Below, piece after piece: positions 20,416 to 30,290 of a stretch of 64,000 bases of DNA. Each line of letters starts with the position of its first letter. Within the stretch, counting starts at the first letter, position 1. A program made the translations under genes and the position numbers. Under the pieces are notes generated by a model. It ran no database searches and was not told where the DNA came from. It saw nothing but the letters and a program-made list of their open reading frames with translations. This DNA is from Rhodosorus marinus (lineage: Eukaryota > Rhodophyta > Stylonematophyceae > Stylonematales > Stylonemataceae). Location of the stretch: assembly GCA_029953675.1 (NCBI GenBank), contig JAMWBK010000012.1, positions 744,001 through 808,000 on the forward strand, in the 5' to 3' direction.

Positions 20416-22458
20416 CCTCCTCTACTCCCGACCGTCTGTGCGCAACGCTCTTCGAGAAGGTTGATTTGTCAAAGCCCCTCTCCAGCTCCTGCAAGCGACT
20501 AGCAAAATTTCCTCAGAGAGGGCCTCCGAAGATTCTGATCAGAAGGGTCTACGAGGTGTTCTCGCAAATCCCAGAGACCAACGAGGTGAAGCTCGTCCTC
20601 CTGAACTTGTGAGTTGCTAGTGAATTCATTGGGGTCTCTCTGCCGTAACAAAGAGACGACCTACTCTTGTTCAGCGGGCACGACGGGCACAACTGGCGTT
20701 TGCCACGCCGTTGTACATAAAAATAAATCTGTAAGTAAAATTTGGTGATAAGAAGCGATTGGAATGTGGAATAAATCGCGGAGCGGAAAAACTGTTTCCG
20801 AGCTCGCAAAGGATATTTCTGCTTCTCGCGTCAAGGAAATGGTTGTCATGGTTGTCTATGTATGTAGTTGTTCTGTGCGGTTGTGCGATGTCTTGCCGTA
20901 AGCCTCTCGGCAACGGATTGGCCAAATTTCTATGATCTCTTGTTATCCTCGTCTTTCTTGGAAAGAATAATGACGTTCCTGCAAGGGAAACTGTTGAGGT
21001 TGATAAAGAGGGCCATGGCGTCTGAGACGGCGTCGGATCGTTCGCGGTTGGCTTTCTCAATCATTCCGAACGCGTCGCTGCACATATTCACAGAATACTA
21101 TCAACCACCGTAAAAACCGCGGAAGCAACTTGGGCGGGGTTTCCTGGAGTACTGGGTCAACAACAACTGTCCTATTGGGACGCAGCTTTGCGCGGTCGAA
21201 ACCCGTCCCAATGCATAACTTGTTAGCCGCACGATGCGAACAGGATGACCAAAACTGATCTCACCCTGAAGTCCAATTCCAGGATATTATTAACCAGTAT
21301 TCGGAACTGGGGTCTAGGTTGCAGAAGAGGCTACAGTACCTATGCTCCTTCCTTTCTCTACTGGGTCCCTACGAGGAGTTACGGACCAGCAGATTCAAAC
21401 CCTAGCTGCGAGCATGTGTGAGCTTCTGAAGCCGCTTGGTAGGCACCGGCAGTTGGTCGCGGAGCTCCGTCACCTACCACCTGGTTTTCCGTAGTCTTCG
21501 TTGTTGCTCTCTCGGTAGTGCTGCAGTCAGAGGACCTACTGGCCTCGCTCGCCGCCAACCTATTGGGGCCCTAGCGTACCTCATCCGGGATTTGGGGACC
21601 TCCCCGGAGATTCCTGATGCACAAGGAACTTTGATGTGTGTCAGGACATATCTAGAGGAGGATTTGAAAACCAAATTTGCACATCTGGACCTTAGAGAGC
21701 TCCCCGAGGGACTCTGATGTACAAATCATAACCCCTACCCTCCATACCGAAAACAGACTGAATTATCAATCAAAATTAACTATTTGGACTGAATTCCGTT
21801 GTGACGCTTGAAGCTTACTTCAAAGCGTGGCCAAACATCTGCTTGCATGTACATTGATGCGGCTCGGCTACCTGTCTGCTGGTTCTCGCCGTCAGGGTTC
21901 TGCAGCGAGTACCCTGCGGTAGGCATAAGGAATCATTGTACATGGACCTCATCAACAGCGCTGAGTTTTTCCCTTTTATGTTGCCAATCCCGCGCCTGGC
22001 TCCATGGTGGTTTTTTTTTTTTGTTTTCCTGCCGTTCTCTGTAGAGGGTCTTCGTCCTTGCTTGGCTTTCTGTTGTCCGTTTGACTGCCCTGATGCTCCT
22101 CCTCGACTGTATGCTTCTTTGAGTCTTGACTCTCTGGCGCGCTCTTTAGCGCCTTTCCCCCTGGGAGTAAGTCAGTCAGACCTTGGCCACCGATGAAAAC
22201 CGACGATATCTGCTGTCAAAAGAAGAAAACCTGGTGATATCCGATGAGGACCGGATACAAGCATTGGGGATGGGGGGGAGGGGCAATGGATTGACATCTC
22301 TTCCGAGAAGGTTTTCCTGCTGAGAATATTTGGTTACTTCGGAGCATTCTGCAGTCTGTATTCTCTGGAGAGGGTGAGCGAGGTGGTGGGTTGGGATTTG
22401 TAAACAAATAGGAAGTTTGGTTATTGGTTTTTTGTTTGGAAGAGTTTGAGGGGCTATT
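20416..22458. other. Intergenic region with unassigned coding-like stretches
   Basis: About 20417-20610 (+) stays open for about 65 codons ending at a good donor (AACTT/GTGAGT) and contains PPKILIRRVYEVFSQIPETN, but no ATG or family was found. Positions 21290-21717 (+) hold three open pieces in different frames. One is DQQIQTLAASMCELLKPLGR, and the last ends in LKTKFAHLDLRELPEGL at 21717. They look like a decayed or split gene. Positions 22266-22283 are G-rich just before the DCN1-like gene. Confidence 0.35.
21360..21717 (+). pseudogene. Possible decayed coding sequence, unassigned
   Basis: Protein-like stretches sit in shifting frames: TDQQIQTLAASMCELLKPLG from about 21380, VLQSEDLLASLAANLLGP around 21520-21575, and YLIRDLGTSPEIPDAQGTLM followed by a stop at 21717. 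No start codon or clear splice joins unite them. Leu-rich helical composition suggests one ancestral protein; I recognise no family. It could also be a genuine gene with small introns that I failed to place. Confidence 0.3.
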
Positions 22459-23532
22459 ATGCCTGGATATAGAGAGAAGGACGCGATTTCTCTGTTCAAC
22501 AAGTACAAGGAGGAGGATGGTAAGTAGATCTGAGATGGTTTTTGTTTTTGTCTGTTGTCTTGGGCACTGAAGGTCTTTTCGCGCTTGGATGGCTGGTCGT
22601 TGATTTGTTTGTAGTGGATAAGATCGGGTTGGATGGTCTGGAAAGGTTATATGGAGACCTTTCCATAAGCTTGGATGATATTGTAACACTCCTATTCGCG
22701 TGGCGGCTGAATACGGGCACGCTCTGTGAGATCACCAAGGATGAGTTCCTCTCTGGACTAAGGGGCATGAGAGTTTGCGATATTCGATCGTTGAAGTCAT
22801 CAATCGGTGAGGAGATCTCTCGACTATGCTTCCCACCAAGCGACTTCACACTCAGTCCTCTGTGTCTTTCCAATTAGAAAACCTCCGCCCGCTAATCTAC
22901 GATCAAAAGAACTTTCGAGACTTCTACTTGTGGTGCTTTGACTACTTCAGGGATTCAAGGTACAAGACTATGGATCTGGTTCGTATAGCTCCAGTCCTCG
23001 ATCAGTTCCAAATCGCTCCTCCTGAAGCTCTGATCAGGATAAGCACCAACGATCTCAACGTCTAGGAAACGGCAAAGGCAGTCTGGGCCCAACTCTTGAA
23101 GGAGCAGTACACCCATCTCGATCTCTGGTTGGAATTCATCGAAGCCAACGTAAGATCTGTGGTGGACGCTCAGTTCTCGCGCGGCTAAACCGTCGTGAAG
23201 ACCACAAGCTCGCCCGGTGTCCTTTCCCTAAGTTTGTTTTTTTCCGTGCTCTGTGTGTCTCCAGGCTTGTGCGATCAGTAGAGATACTTACTCAGTGTTC
23301 CTCAACTTCACTTGGAGCGTTGCCGATGATTTTTCTGGTTATGACGATACTGGTGAGTACCGCAGGACCTTCTCAAGTCGACGAATTGGTTGAACGGATG
23401 GGAGATGAGTTTTGCGACCGACCACTGAAAACCCGTGTTTTGCTTGATCAAAAAGCGGCCTGGCCAGTGCTAATAGACGAGTTCGTAGAATACGCGAGAG
23501 GAAAACTTGCGGAACGGGAACAGGAGATCTGA
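22459..23532 (+). CDS. DCN1-like (DCUN1D) cullin neddylation E3
   Basis: Six exons: 22459-22519, 22615-22806, 22878-22978, 23066-23149, 23265-23352 and 23456-23532, about 200 aa. The PONY/DCUN1 domain fills the protein: IGLDGLERLYGDLSISLDD, the middle block EITKDEFLSGLRGMRVCDI, FRDFYLWCFDYFRDSRYKTM, the block VWAQLLKEQYTHLDLWLEFI, and the C-terminal SVADDFSGYDDTAAWPVLI followed by DEFVEYAR. Family members bind cullins and the NEDD8 E2 Ubc12 and promote cullin neddylation, which activates CRL ubiquitin ligases. No N-terminal UBA domain is present. The C-terminal Asp-containing VLIDEFVEY helix belongs to the cullin-binding patch. All introns are 67-124 bp. Confidence 0.92.
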
Positions 23533-24600
23533 AAATTTTCAGGGAAAGCCGGATAAGCACATCTGTTCTGTATGGAGTTTGATCAATGACAGAGCTTGTT
23601 CTAGAGAGGTCCAGCCTGCGGTGAGAGGTGTTGCTGACTACGGTTACAGTTGCACTGCATCGCGTGAAGAGGCGCTGCAGGTCCAACCATGTCTCACCAT
23701 GTACATCAGCGAATCACGGTTGGAGAACTCCCAACGCTCCTCTGCGTTCAGTTTTGAACCTCTTTTCTTGGAGGTTTTGTTTTTGAGGAGCTTCGCTGTA
23801 TTTTGTCGGAGCAGCCGCCCGGGGGGCAGGAATGTGCCAGGGCGAAGCAGGACCCAGCAAGGTACCTAGCTCTTGGAAAAAATGCTGCGAACATCGTTGC
23901 CTCGAGTCGTGGCAGAGGCTATAGTGTGAACTTGACCCAAGATGTGGAACAAAGGGATTGTCTGACCTGGGCTTTTCCTAGTTTCACTGGCTGCGTGTAC
24001 TACGGAGCGCATTCGAACCGGGATTACTGGTTCGCCAACAGAACAGCTGCTCGAGTAGAAGAAGCGCCAGGGATACCAGGCACTCCGACTGGGGTTGGTA
24101 GCCGGATAGCTCAGTGGATCGCGGGCACATGTGGCAACACCAAACATGGTACATCAACTCATATGGTGTCTACGGAAGGAATTTGGAAGCTGCTTCTTAA
24201 CCAACCGGATTTGCCCATCTGGCGCGCCCCTACATTCGTAAATCCTTCCAATATCTTCGGAGAGATGTGAGTTGAACAAAACAAACGGCGAAGAACGCTT
24301 GAAAACGTAGACACTTTGTACAGCCAATGCTTCAACTGGCCAGCACGCGCCATCGCCGCATGGGTTCGCTTCTTTCAAGTATTTTTCCTACCACGATTGA
24401 GAATCGACTTGACCAGAGTCTCAAGTCCTTGCTCCGACCCTCCGTGCGATCTGCGATCGAACAGACAGTCCCAGGCAGACCGGGTTTGCCACCTACTAAC
24501 ATATCTGAAGCAATTCCCTGCTAACACGCTGCAGAAACCTCTGAATCTTAGTAGACGCAGTCTTCTCAGTCCGTCCAAGACCAGATCCGTCTGAGCAACG
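23533..24600 (+). CDS. Candidate multi-exon gene of unknown function
   Basis: Sequence following the DCN1-like gene stays protein-like for about 1 kb. One frame (about 23803-24270) contains LTWAFPSFTGCVYYGAHSNR and ends PTFVNPSNIFGEM at a donor-like GAT/GTGAGT. An upstream frame includes CSVWSLINDRACSREVQPAV. Downstream, 24360-24500 reads ENRLDQSLKSLLRPSVRSAI, then CTGCTAACACGCTGCAG looks like a branch point and acceptor before a short terminal frame ending at 24594. I could not fix the start or all splice joins and recognise no family. It may be a gene or a decayed one. Confidence 0.3.
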
Positions 24601-26150
24601 AAGCCCAATCTCTCCTGGGCAGCAACCTCAGTACTCGCTCCCTCTCATTGTCTGTTTCTCTAAAATAAATCCATCCGTTGCGCGCCAGGGGGATATATTA
24701 TTTCAAAAAAGCTATGATTGTCATAAAACGTCTAACATATAATATGGAATAAACGAAGAAAACTCGCTTGCAGTCGACAATAAATATTTGAAAAAATTGT
24801 CTGATTAATGCAATTTACCAGACGTTTGTAGTCAAAGATTTTCATCCATAAAGGAGTATTTTATTCGTTTATTAGATATAATTTTGTACTAATTTTGTAC
24901 TAGACTTTTTTATCGGACGAAATATGACACCCAAAAAACGATACTTTTTATGTACTTTTTTGGAAGAGAAAATTGGTCGTTTGTCCATAAAAGAATTTTA
25001 TTATTATTATTTTTTTGGCGACGTCTCAACCTATGGAGCCTCTAGCTTGTGTATCCAAGTTGGGCGGTGGCGACCGGGTACATGAGAAGATGTTGCTTAG
25101 CCAACGCAAGTATGTGATGATTATCGATAACATATTAGGTATCGATAACTCGCGATCGATGAGGACACTACCGCAGTGTCTGTGACAAGGAGCAAGACCG
25201 CAAAAGCTTGCGAAGCCCCCGCTGAATGAGCGTCCATACACCGGGAACTGGTGGGTAGTCTGATGTTGCTGGCAGCGAGGACGCGCCCGTATATATTTTT
25301 TGGTGTTCGGGTTCAACTGCAGCAACTACGGCTCGGAAGAATCGCAGAAGGCCAAGAGTGGGTTGAGATATTTATTGGGTACTCCGCGATGCAAGCTCAG
25401 CATAGGTGTTCGGACTTGGAAAATATCTCAACACCCTCTTGACATCCATGCTGAGCTTGAATTGCCTAGCACCCCGTAGACATCTCGACCCAACGTACCT
25501 CAATCGGGGACGTTAGCCTCCTCAAATTCAGCGCATCCATCAATCGACGATTCCTATCCTTCTTCAGCACGTGGATTCTTCGTTAGCACTTTGCGCCCGG
25601 GGGAGGTTTGGTGGGTTGCGTGAGTGTTACCGAGACCGCCCTGCTGCTCTTTCTCAACTGTATGAACTCTCTGGTTTACTGGAAAACTAACAACCCCGGG
25701 CCCTTAAAAGTTGCCGTATTCGTCGAGACCCCGCTCTCCTGATCCGATCACCTAACCAACCCCACCCCTTGTGGCGAAACTGGATTAACAAAAAAAAAGA
25801 AGAAAGGACAAGCTGTCAAAATGATAAATAATCATAATTCAATACCACGCCCGCGATTCCAACAACAGAATGGGTAGAAACACCAGAATCTAAAAAACAA
25901 ACAAAAAAACAAAGGAGACAATAGAGACGTCTCACGTCAGCCATTTTTGCACAGCCAGAAAATCCTCAACTTATGTGAAAAAAAGTTATTTCTCGCACAG
26001 AACGTGCGGAACTAGTGTGACAAGTTTTGTTCTAAAAATCCTTAATAAAAGACCATAAATATCTAGATTATGAACCAAAACCCGTTATGCATTGTAATAT
26101 TTTATAGATTATAGAGATATATAGGTTTTGAATTTCGATGTTTGGGGGTA
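24601..26150. other. AT-rich intergenic region
   Basis: Positions 24660-25015 are strongly AT-rich with ATTTTATT-type runs. Around 25805-25850 a short dispersed motif occurs (ACAAGCTGTCA then AATCATAATTCAATACC). No gene was recognised. Confidence 0.4.
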
Positions 26151-26360
26151 CATGTGCCCTATCTGGGGTCAAGTCGTCGATTCCAACCGGTTGCGCTCAA
26201 CTTTTGATGCCCTATAGCAGGCCCGATGCAAAGCCCTATGGCCCCGCCTATGTCAAGATGTTCTTCCGTGCCGAACCTCTCAGGGCAGCAGCTGAGGAGT
26301 TGTGAAATGAATGGGATGAGTTCGAGCTTGTAAGATCGGATGGTTAAGGGAGTATGGGGG
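26150..26360 (+). repeat. Dispersed 210-bp repeat, copy 1
   Basis: A near-identical copy lies at 32824-33035. Shared landmarks are TCAAGTCGTCGATTCCAACC, TCAACTTTTGATGCCCT, GTCAAGATGTTCTTCCGTGC and TAAGATCGGATGGTTAAGGG. It is not coding as far as I can see. Confidence 0.85.
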
Positions 26361-26574
26361 AAGTTTTGACCGTGGCGCTGCAATCGGTTGGCATTCTCAC
26401 CGGACCCCACAGAACGTCGATTCTCATAATGAGCTTATTTTCATGGAATATAACGATGGAAATTAGCGATATGTGTTGTTGTTTTTTTTGTTTGTTTTTG
26501 GATTGGTTTAGCCCCTGCGGCGGACTGTCACTTTTTTTCAGGTATTTAATGGACGGAAATGGTGGGATATTTTG

Positions 26575-27060
26575 TTGTGGAGAAAATGGGGAATTTGGAG
26601 GAGGAGGAAAGGGTTTGTGGGGGAGGTGGGGAGGTGGGGAGTGGGGGAGTTAGGGAGTTGGGGAGTTGGGGAATTGGAGAGTTTGTGGGGGAGGTGGGGA
26701 GGTGGGGAGCGGGGAGTTAGGGAGTTGGGGAGTTGGGGAATTGGAGAGTTTGTGGGGGAGTTGGGGAGGTGGGGAGGTGGGGAGTTGGAGAGCTGAGGGG
26801 AGTGGGGGAGTTGGGGAGTTGGGGAGTAGGAGAGTGGGGATGGTGTGGTTGGGTGAAGTTGGGAGGGAGATTTTGGAGCTGTGGGATTGTGGGGGTTAGG
26901 GAGGACTGTTGGTTGGGGTTGGAGTTGGGAGGGAGATCTTGGAGCTGTGGGATGGGGGGGGAGGGGGAGGTTTGGGAGGACTGTTGGTTAGGGTGAAGTT
27001 GGGAGGGAGAATTGAATCTGTGGGGATGGGGTGAGGTGTGGGCTGGGGGAGCGGAGGAAG
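26575..27060 (+). repeat. G-rich minisatellite directly upstream of the zinc-finger gene
   Basis: Units of GGGGAGTTGGGGAATTGGAGAG and GGGGGAGGTGGGGAGGTGGGG type repeat irregularly over about 480 bp, almost pure G/T/A on this strand. It ends only 30 bp before the start codon at 27090. Many runs of three or four G could form G-quadruplexes. Open frames through it are repeat artefacts. Confidence 0.85.
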
Positions 27061-27089
27061 GGCCGGAATTTTACTATTATTATTTAAGG

Positions 27090-28427
27090 ATGGTTAGCCT
27101 GGATAAGAGTTCTAGGAGGTCATTATTTGGCTCGTATCCGTTGCCGGATGCGGTTGTTTCGTGGTTGACGTTTACTGATGAACGCGCCAATGAGAACGCG
27201 CACTGGCTGGATTCGTCTGTGGTTGTAACGAAGGGTATTGTGGAAACGAAAGGTGTGGTCCCGGGTCAAAGCCGGCCTCAGATATGGTTGGGGAGCAAGA
27301 GGTCGATGCTGATGATGTGCGAGTACGACTCCGAAGGTTTCTGTTTGGGCACCCTTACGAATGGGGATCACCCGCTCGTGGCGGCATTGATGGGAAACGA
27401 ACGGACCTCCCGCTTTGCATTAGTGGCAGACAAGGAGAACCTATCGTTCAGGTCAATGGTCTCTTGTAGTTATGATTCTGGTTACGTTTCGATGACATTT
27501 TACGAAGGCGTGCCAGGTCGGCAGAGCAACGTCGCAGCCGTATCTCAGCGGACTGCTGTGTTCAAGAAGGACACTCCACATATTATTGAGAAAGAAATTA
27601 GGGCTTTTGAACCCTGTGATGAACACAAACCTCGCGGGGGTTCATACTCCCATATACGTACGCCAAGCGCACTAGCGGATGGATCATGCTGGGAGAGGTT
27701 TCAGCTCATGGCTCCTGCACTCTTCAAGGGATGGAGGAATATATGCGTGGAAGTTGATAACTCTACGCAAGCGGGGGCATCACGTGTCCCAAGCAAGAGG
27801 AAAACGATGGATATGAGAGTATACAGCCGGGTTGTCCGTGATGAAGATGAACTTCGGGAGATCCGCAGAGATTTTGTGAACAAACTATTCGAACGAGCTT
27901 TGCGTCCGACGGTGACTCCAGCAGACGAGGCTTTGGTGTTTTCCACGCACGGGGAGCCACTAGCCCTTGAGTATTGGAGCTCCGTCGAATCAAGTTCGGG
28001 GTTGGATTCAGTACAGAAGGTGCCAACAACTCGATCCAAACAAGCTGGACCTCACACCTGCCATCAGTGCAACCACGATTTTAAGCGTATTTATGAACTA
28101 CATCGCCACATGGACAACGTTCACAACGGTGTTCGGAAGTTTTCGTGCAAGGTTTGCGGCAAGGCGTTCACTCAGTCTACACATGCGCGGGTGCACATGG
28201 AGACGGTTCACCAGAAGGTAATGTCGTGGTGCTGTGACCTATGTGGACGTGGGTTTGGAACAAAGCACAAGCTCGCGAGGCATCAAAAGTCTGTGCATGA
28301 GAAAGAGAGATCTCACGCTTGCTCAGTGTGTGGCGCGAGCTACTTTCAGAGTTCGGACTTGAGGCGGCATATGAAACAAAAACATGATGATGAACCAACA
28401 TCGACAACGGTCCCTGGCGTCGAATAG
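27090..28427 (+). CDS. C2H2 zinc-finger protein, four fingers
   Basis: Single-exon gene of 445 aa. Four C2H2 fingers in series fill the last third, starting at C324: CHQCNHDFKRIYELHRHMDN, CKVCGKAFTQSTHARVHMET, CDLCGRGFGTKHKLARHQKS and CSVCGASYFQSSDLRRHMKQ, each ending H-x3-4-H. Linkers are not strict TGEKP. The N-terminal 320 residues have no recognised domain. They contain QIWLGSKRSMLMMCEYDSEG and a basic RVPSKRKTMD stretch that may be a nuclear signal. It is probably a DNA-binding regulator; target unknown. The in-frame TTG at 27012 lies inside the G-rich repeat, so the ATG at 27090 is preferred. Confidence 0.85.
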   Translation: MVSLDKSSRRSLFGSYPLPDAVVSWLTFTDERANENAHWLDSSVVVTKGIVETKGVVPGQSRPQIWLGSKRSMLMMCEYDSEGFCLGTLTNGDHPLVAALMGNERTSRFALVADKENLSFRSMVSCSYDSGYVSMTFYEGVPGRQSNVAAVSQRTAVFKKDTPHIIEKEIRAFEPCDEHKPRGGSYSHIRTPSALADGSCWERFQLMAPALFKGWRNICVEVDNSTQAGASRVPSKRKTMDMRVYSRVVRDEDELREIRRDFVNKLFERALRPTVTPADEALVFSTHGEPLALEYWSSVESSSGLDSVQKVPTTRSKQAGPHTCHQCNHDFKRIYELHRHMDNVHNGVRKFSCKVCGKAFTQSTHARVHMETVHQKVMSWCCDLCGRGFGTKHKLARHQKSVHEKERSHACSVCGASYFQSSDLRRHMKQKHDDEPTSTTVPGVE

Positions 28428-29501
28428 CATTCTAACCACAATAGGAGATTACTTTGTAGAGTGCAATCGGTTCGGTTGTTCTTGCTAATGCTTATCACTT
28501 TTAAGTATAGCAACTTTTCCGTTTCCAAGTATCAAGATGAACCCCTGTCTTGTGCATGGGAAGGAAGTGATCGAGGCACCATTTAAATTCTATGATAACA
28601 ACATCCTTATCCCCATGCGTGAACCCTGGCAACTTGGTAACCAACTCTCCCGTAGAATTGCAACCCCATGCAGGTTGCTGCGAGGTGTCCCGTGCGGAAG
28701 GGATAAAGAAATACCTCGGATATCAGTCGGTCCAATCGTAAGATCAGTGTGGCGCGATAAGGCACTTCCTGGTGCTCAACTCCAATCGAAGCCAGTCCCA
28801 AGTGTGAAGCATATTGCCGTGAACTGCCAAAAATGACTGAGTCCAGTAGTATTCGTTCATTCCTCCGCTGCATGAGGGTTTCGATAGGAATCGATTTCAG
28901 TGAAGTGCCCCTCGTTCGTCACCTCAATCTCAGGAACAGACTGATTTGATTGTCAGGGGGCGTTTCTGTACTCGATCCCGTCCTCGATCTACACATTGTA
29001 CCGACTACTCGCTGCTAGAAACCACCACTTAGCTCCTTTCCGTCTGTTCAGTGGGGTTGCTCTAGCAGTATGCTTGCCGAGGTTTGCAACCACCGACTCG
29101 GGTTTACTTCCTCGTACCTGGGTCCTATTACACCCCTACCCGTGCGCAGCGCTGAACGCTATGTCAGTTAAAACCATTTCTACGAGGTTCGCATACGTGA
29201 CTGACCACATGTGAAGCCCTCAGTGCGGCAAAGTCGGGTAAGGCAGAGAGCACTCAGAGACGAAGTTCAGAGCGCGGAGATCTGGCGCATGAAAGTTGTT
29301 CACATGTCCCGGATTGCAACCGAAAACATAGGCTTTTTATTTTGAAAGGAATTTGAAGCTCTTCTTTTATTTTCACTTCTAAGAGCTGTGCAGTTGCTAT
29401 ACAAGGCTCATTGACGCAGACGTTTCAGAAGCTCTGCGCGGACTCCCGCCGAGGGATAGACCCGTGTTCGATGCCGCCCCGAACAGCAACACCGAATGTT
29501 C
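28428..29501. other. Convergent intergenic region, no gene recognised
   Basis: This lies between the 3' ends of the zinc-finger gene and the secreted protein gene. A 99-codon frame at 28537 has no family resemblance. No repeat was noted. Confidence 0.4.
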
Positions 29502-30290
29502 TTAGTGAAGCCTCTGAGGCTCTCCGTAGAAGAAGTCGTCCATGACAACGATCTCGCAGCCGTGACACTTCTTGTCGTTGATCTTACCGTTTCCGAGCTT
29601 GACGCTTACACGCGCAATGATGGGCTCATGGAAGTAGAATCCGAGGAAGGAAAGTCCCTTGGGGCTGGCCTCAACGTAAGACTGGGCGATAATGCAGTCG
29701 TCAGCATCGTAAGCGATCATCTCAGTGACGTTCTCGAGGTCGACTCCAACGAAGACGGCTCCGAATCCCTTGACAGCGGCCCTGGTGTTCTTGCCGGGGA
29801 CGGTGAACTTGATCCAGAATTCGTTGTCCTTGATTGGAGTGAACAGCCGCTTCTCACTGAACGCAACGAAGGTCTTGGATTCAGCGTGGTTGAGGGTCGA
29901 GAACTTTCTGTCCTTGATAGTGTTCGGCTTCGGGTTGCTGACGCGGAATTGGTTTTGCTTGCTGAACAAGTTCAATCCGCGCGTGACGGTTTCATCGAAG
30001 AAATCCTTGGGCATCTCGAACGGAACGATCGGGGCGTCCCAGTTGACGCTTCGCTGCCCGGACGGGAAAGGTCCCGGGTTGCTTCCATTGTCTTCTCCAC
30101 CCAAAAGTCCCTTGAAGTGGTCCACAGACGTGCTCAACCACTCGGGACACTCACCAGCCCCGTGAACGATGGTCTTAAAAATCGGCTTTTCAAAATGGGG
30201 ATTCTTGCACACAAACTTCCTGGCGGAGGTCTGCCCTGCCATCATCACCACCGCCATAGCGGCAATCAGTGCAATCGTGCTGATCTTCAT
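29502..30290 (-). CDS. Secreted protein of a bacterial-type (PEP-CTERM-like) extracellular family
   Basis: Single-exon gene of 262 aa. A classic signal peptide (MKISTIALIAAMAVVMMAGQ, cut after about TSA) begins it. The C-terminal half matches a pattern I know from secreted bacterial proteins: AAVKGFGAVFVGVDLENVT, YDADDCIIAQSYVEASPKGL, SFLGFYFHEPIIARVSVKLG, and a terminal VVMDDFFYGEP. In bacteria, where such proteins often carry PEP-CTERM anchors, the last motif is usually DDFIYGEP. No anchor is present here. Function is unknown; a beta-sandwich fold is likely. The intronless structure and bacterial-like sequence raise the possibility of horizontal transfer. The upstream frame to 30401 has no ATG support. 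Confidence 0.7.
   Translation of the reverse strand: MKISTIALIAAMAVVMMAGQTSARKFVCKNPHFEKPIFKTIVHGAGECPEWLSTSVDHFKGLLGGEDNGSNPGPFPSGQRSVNWDAPIVPFEMPKDFFDETVTRGLNLFSKQNQFRVSNPKPNTIKDRKFSTLNHAESKTFVAFSEKRLFTPIKDNEFWIKFTVPGKNTRAAVKGFGAVFVGVDLENVTEMIAYDADDCIIAQSYVEASPKGLSFLGFYFHEPIIARVSVKLGNGKINDKKCHGCEIVVMDDFFYGEPQRLH

Noticed and set aside
22216-22689. 157-codon minus-strand frame
   Set aside because: Antisense of the DCN1-like gene start and G-rich leader, low-complexity.
26354-26996. Overlapping Gly/Trp-rich frames
   Set aside because: They are produced by the G-rich minisatellite and repeat the same few residues in several frames.
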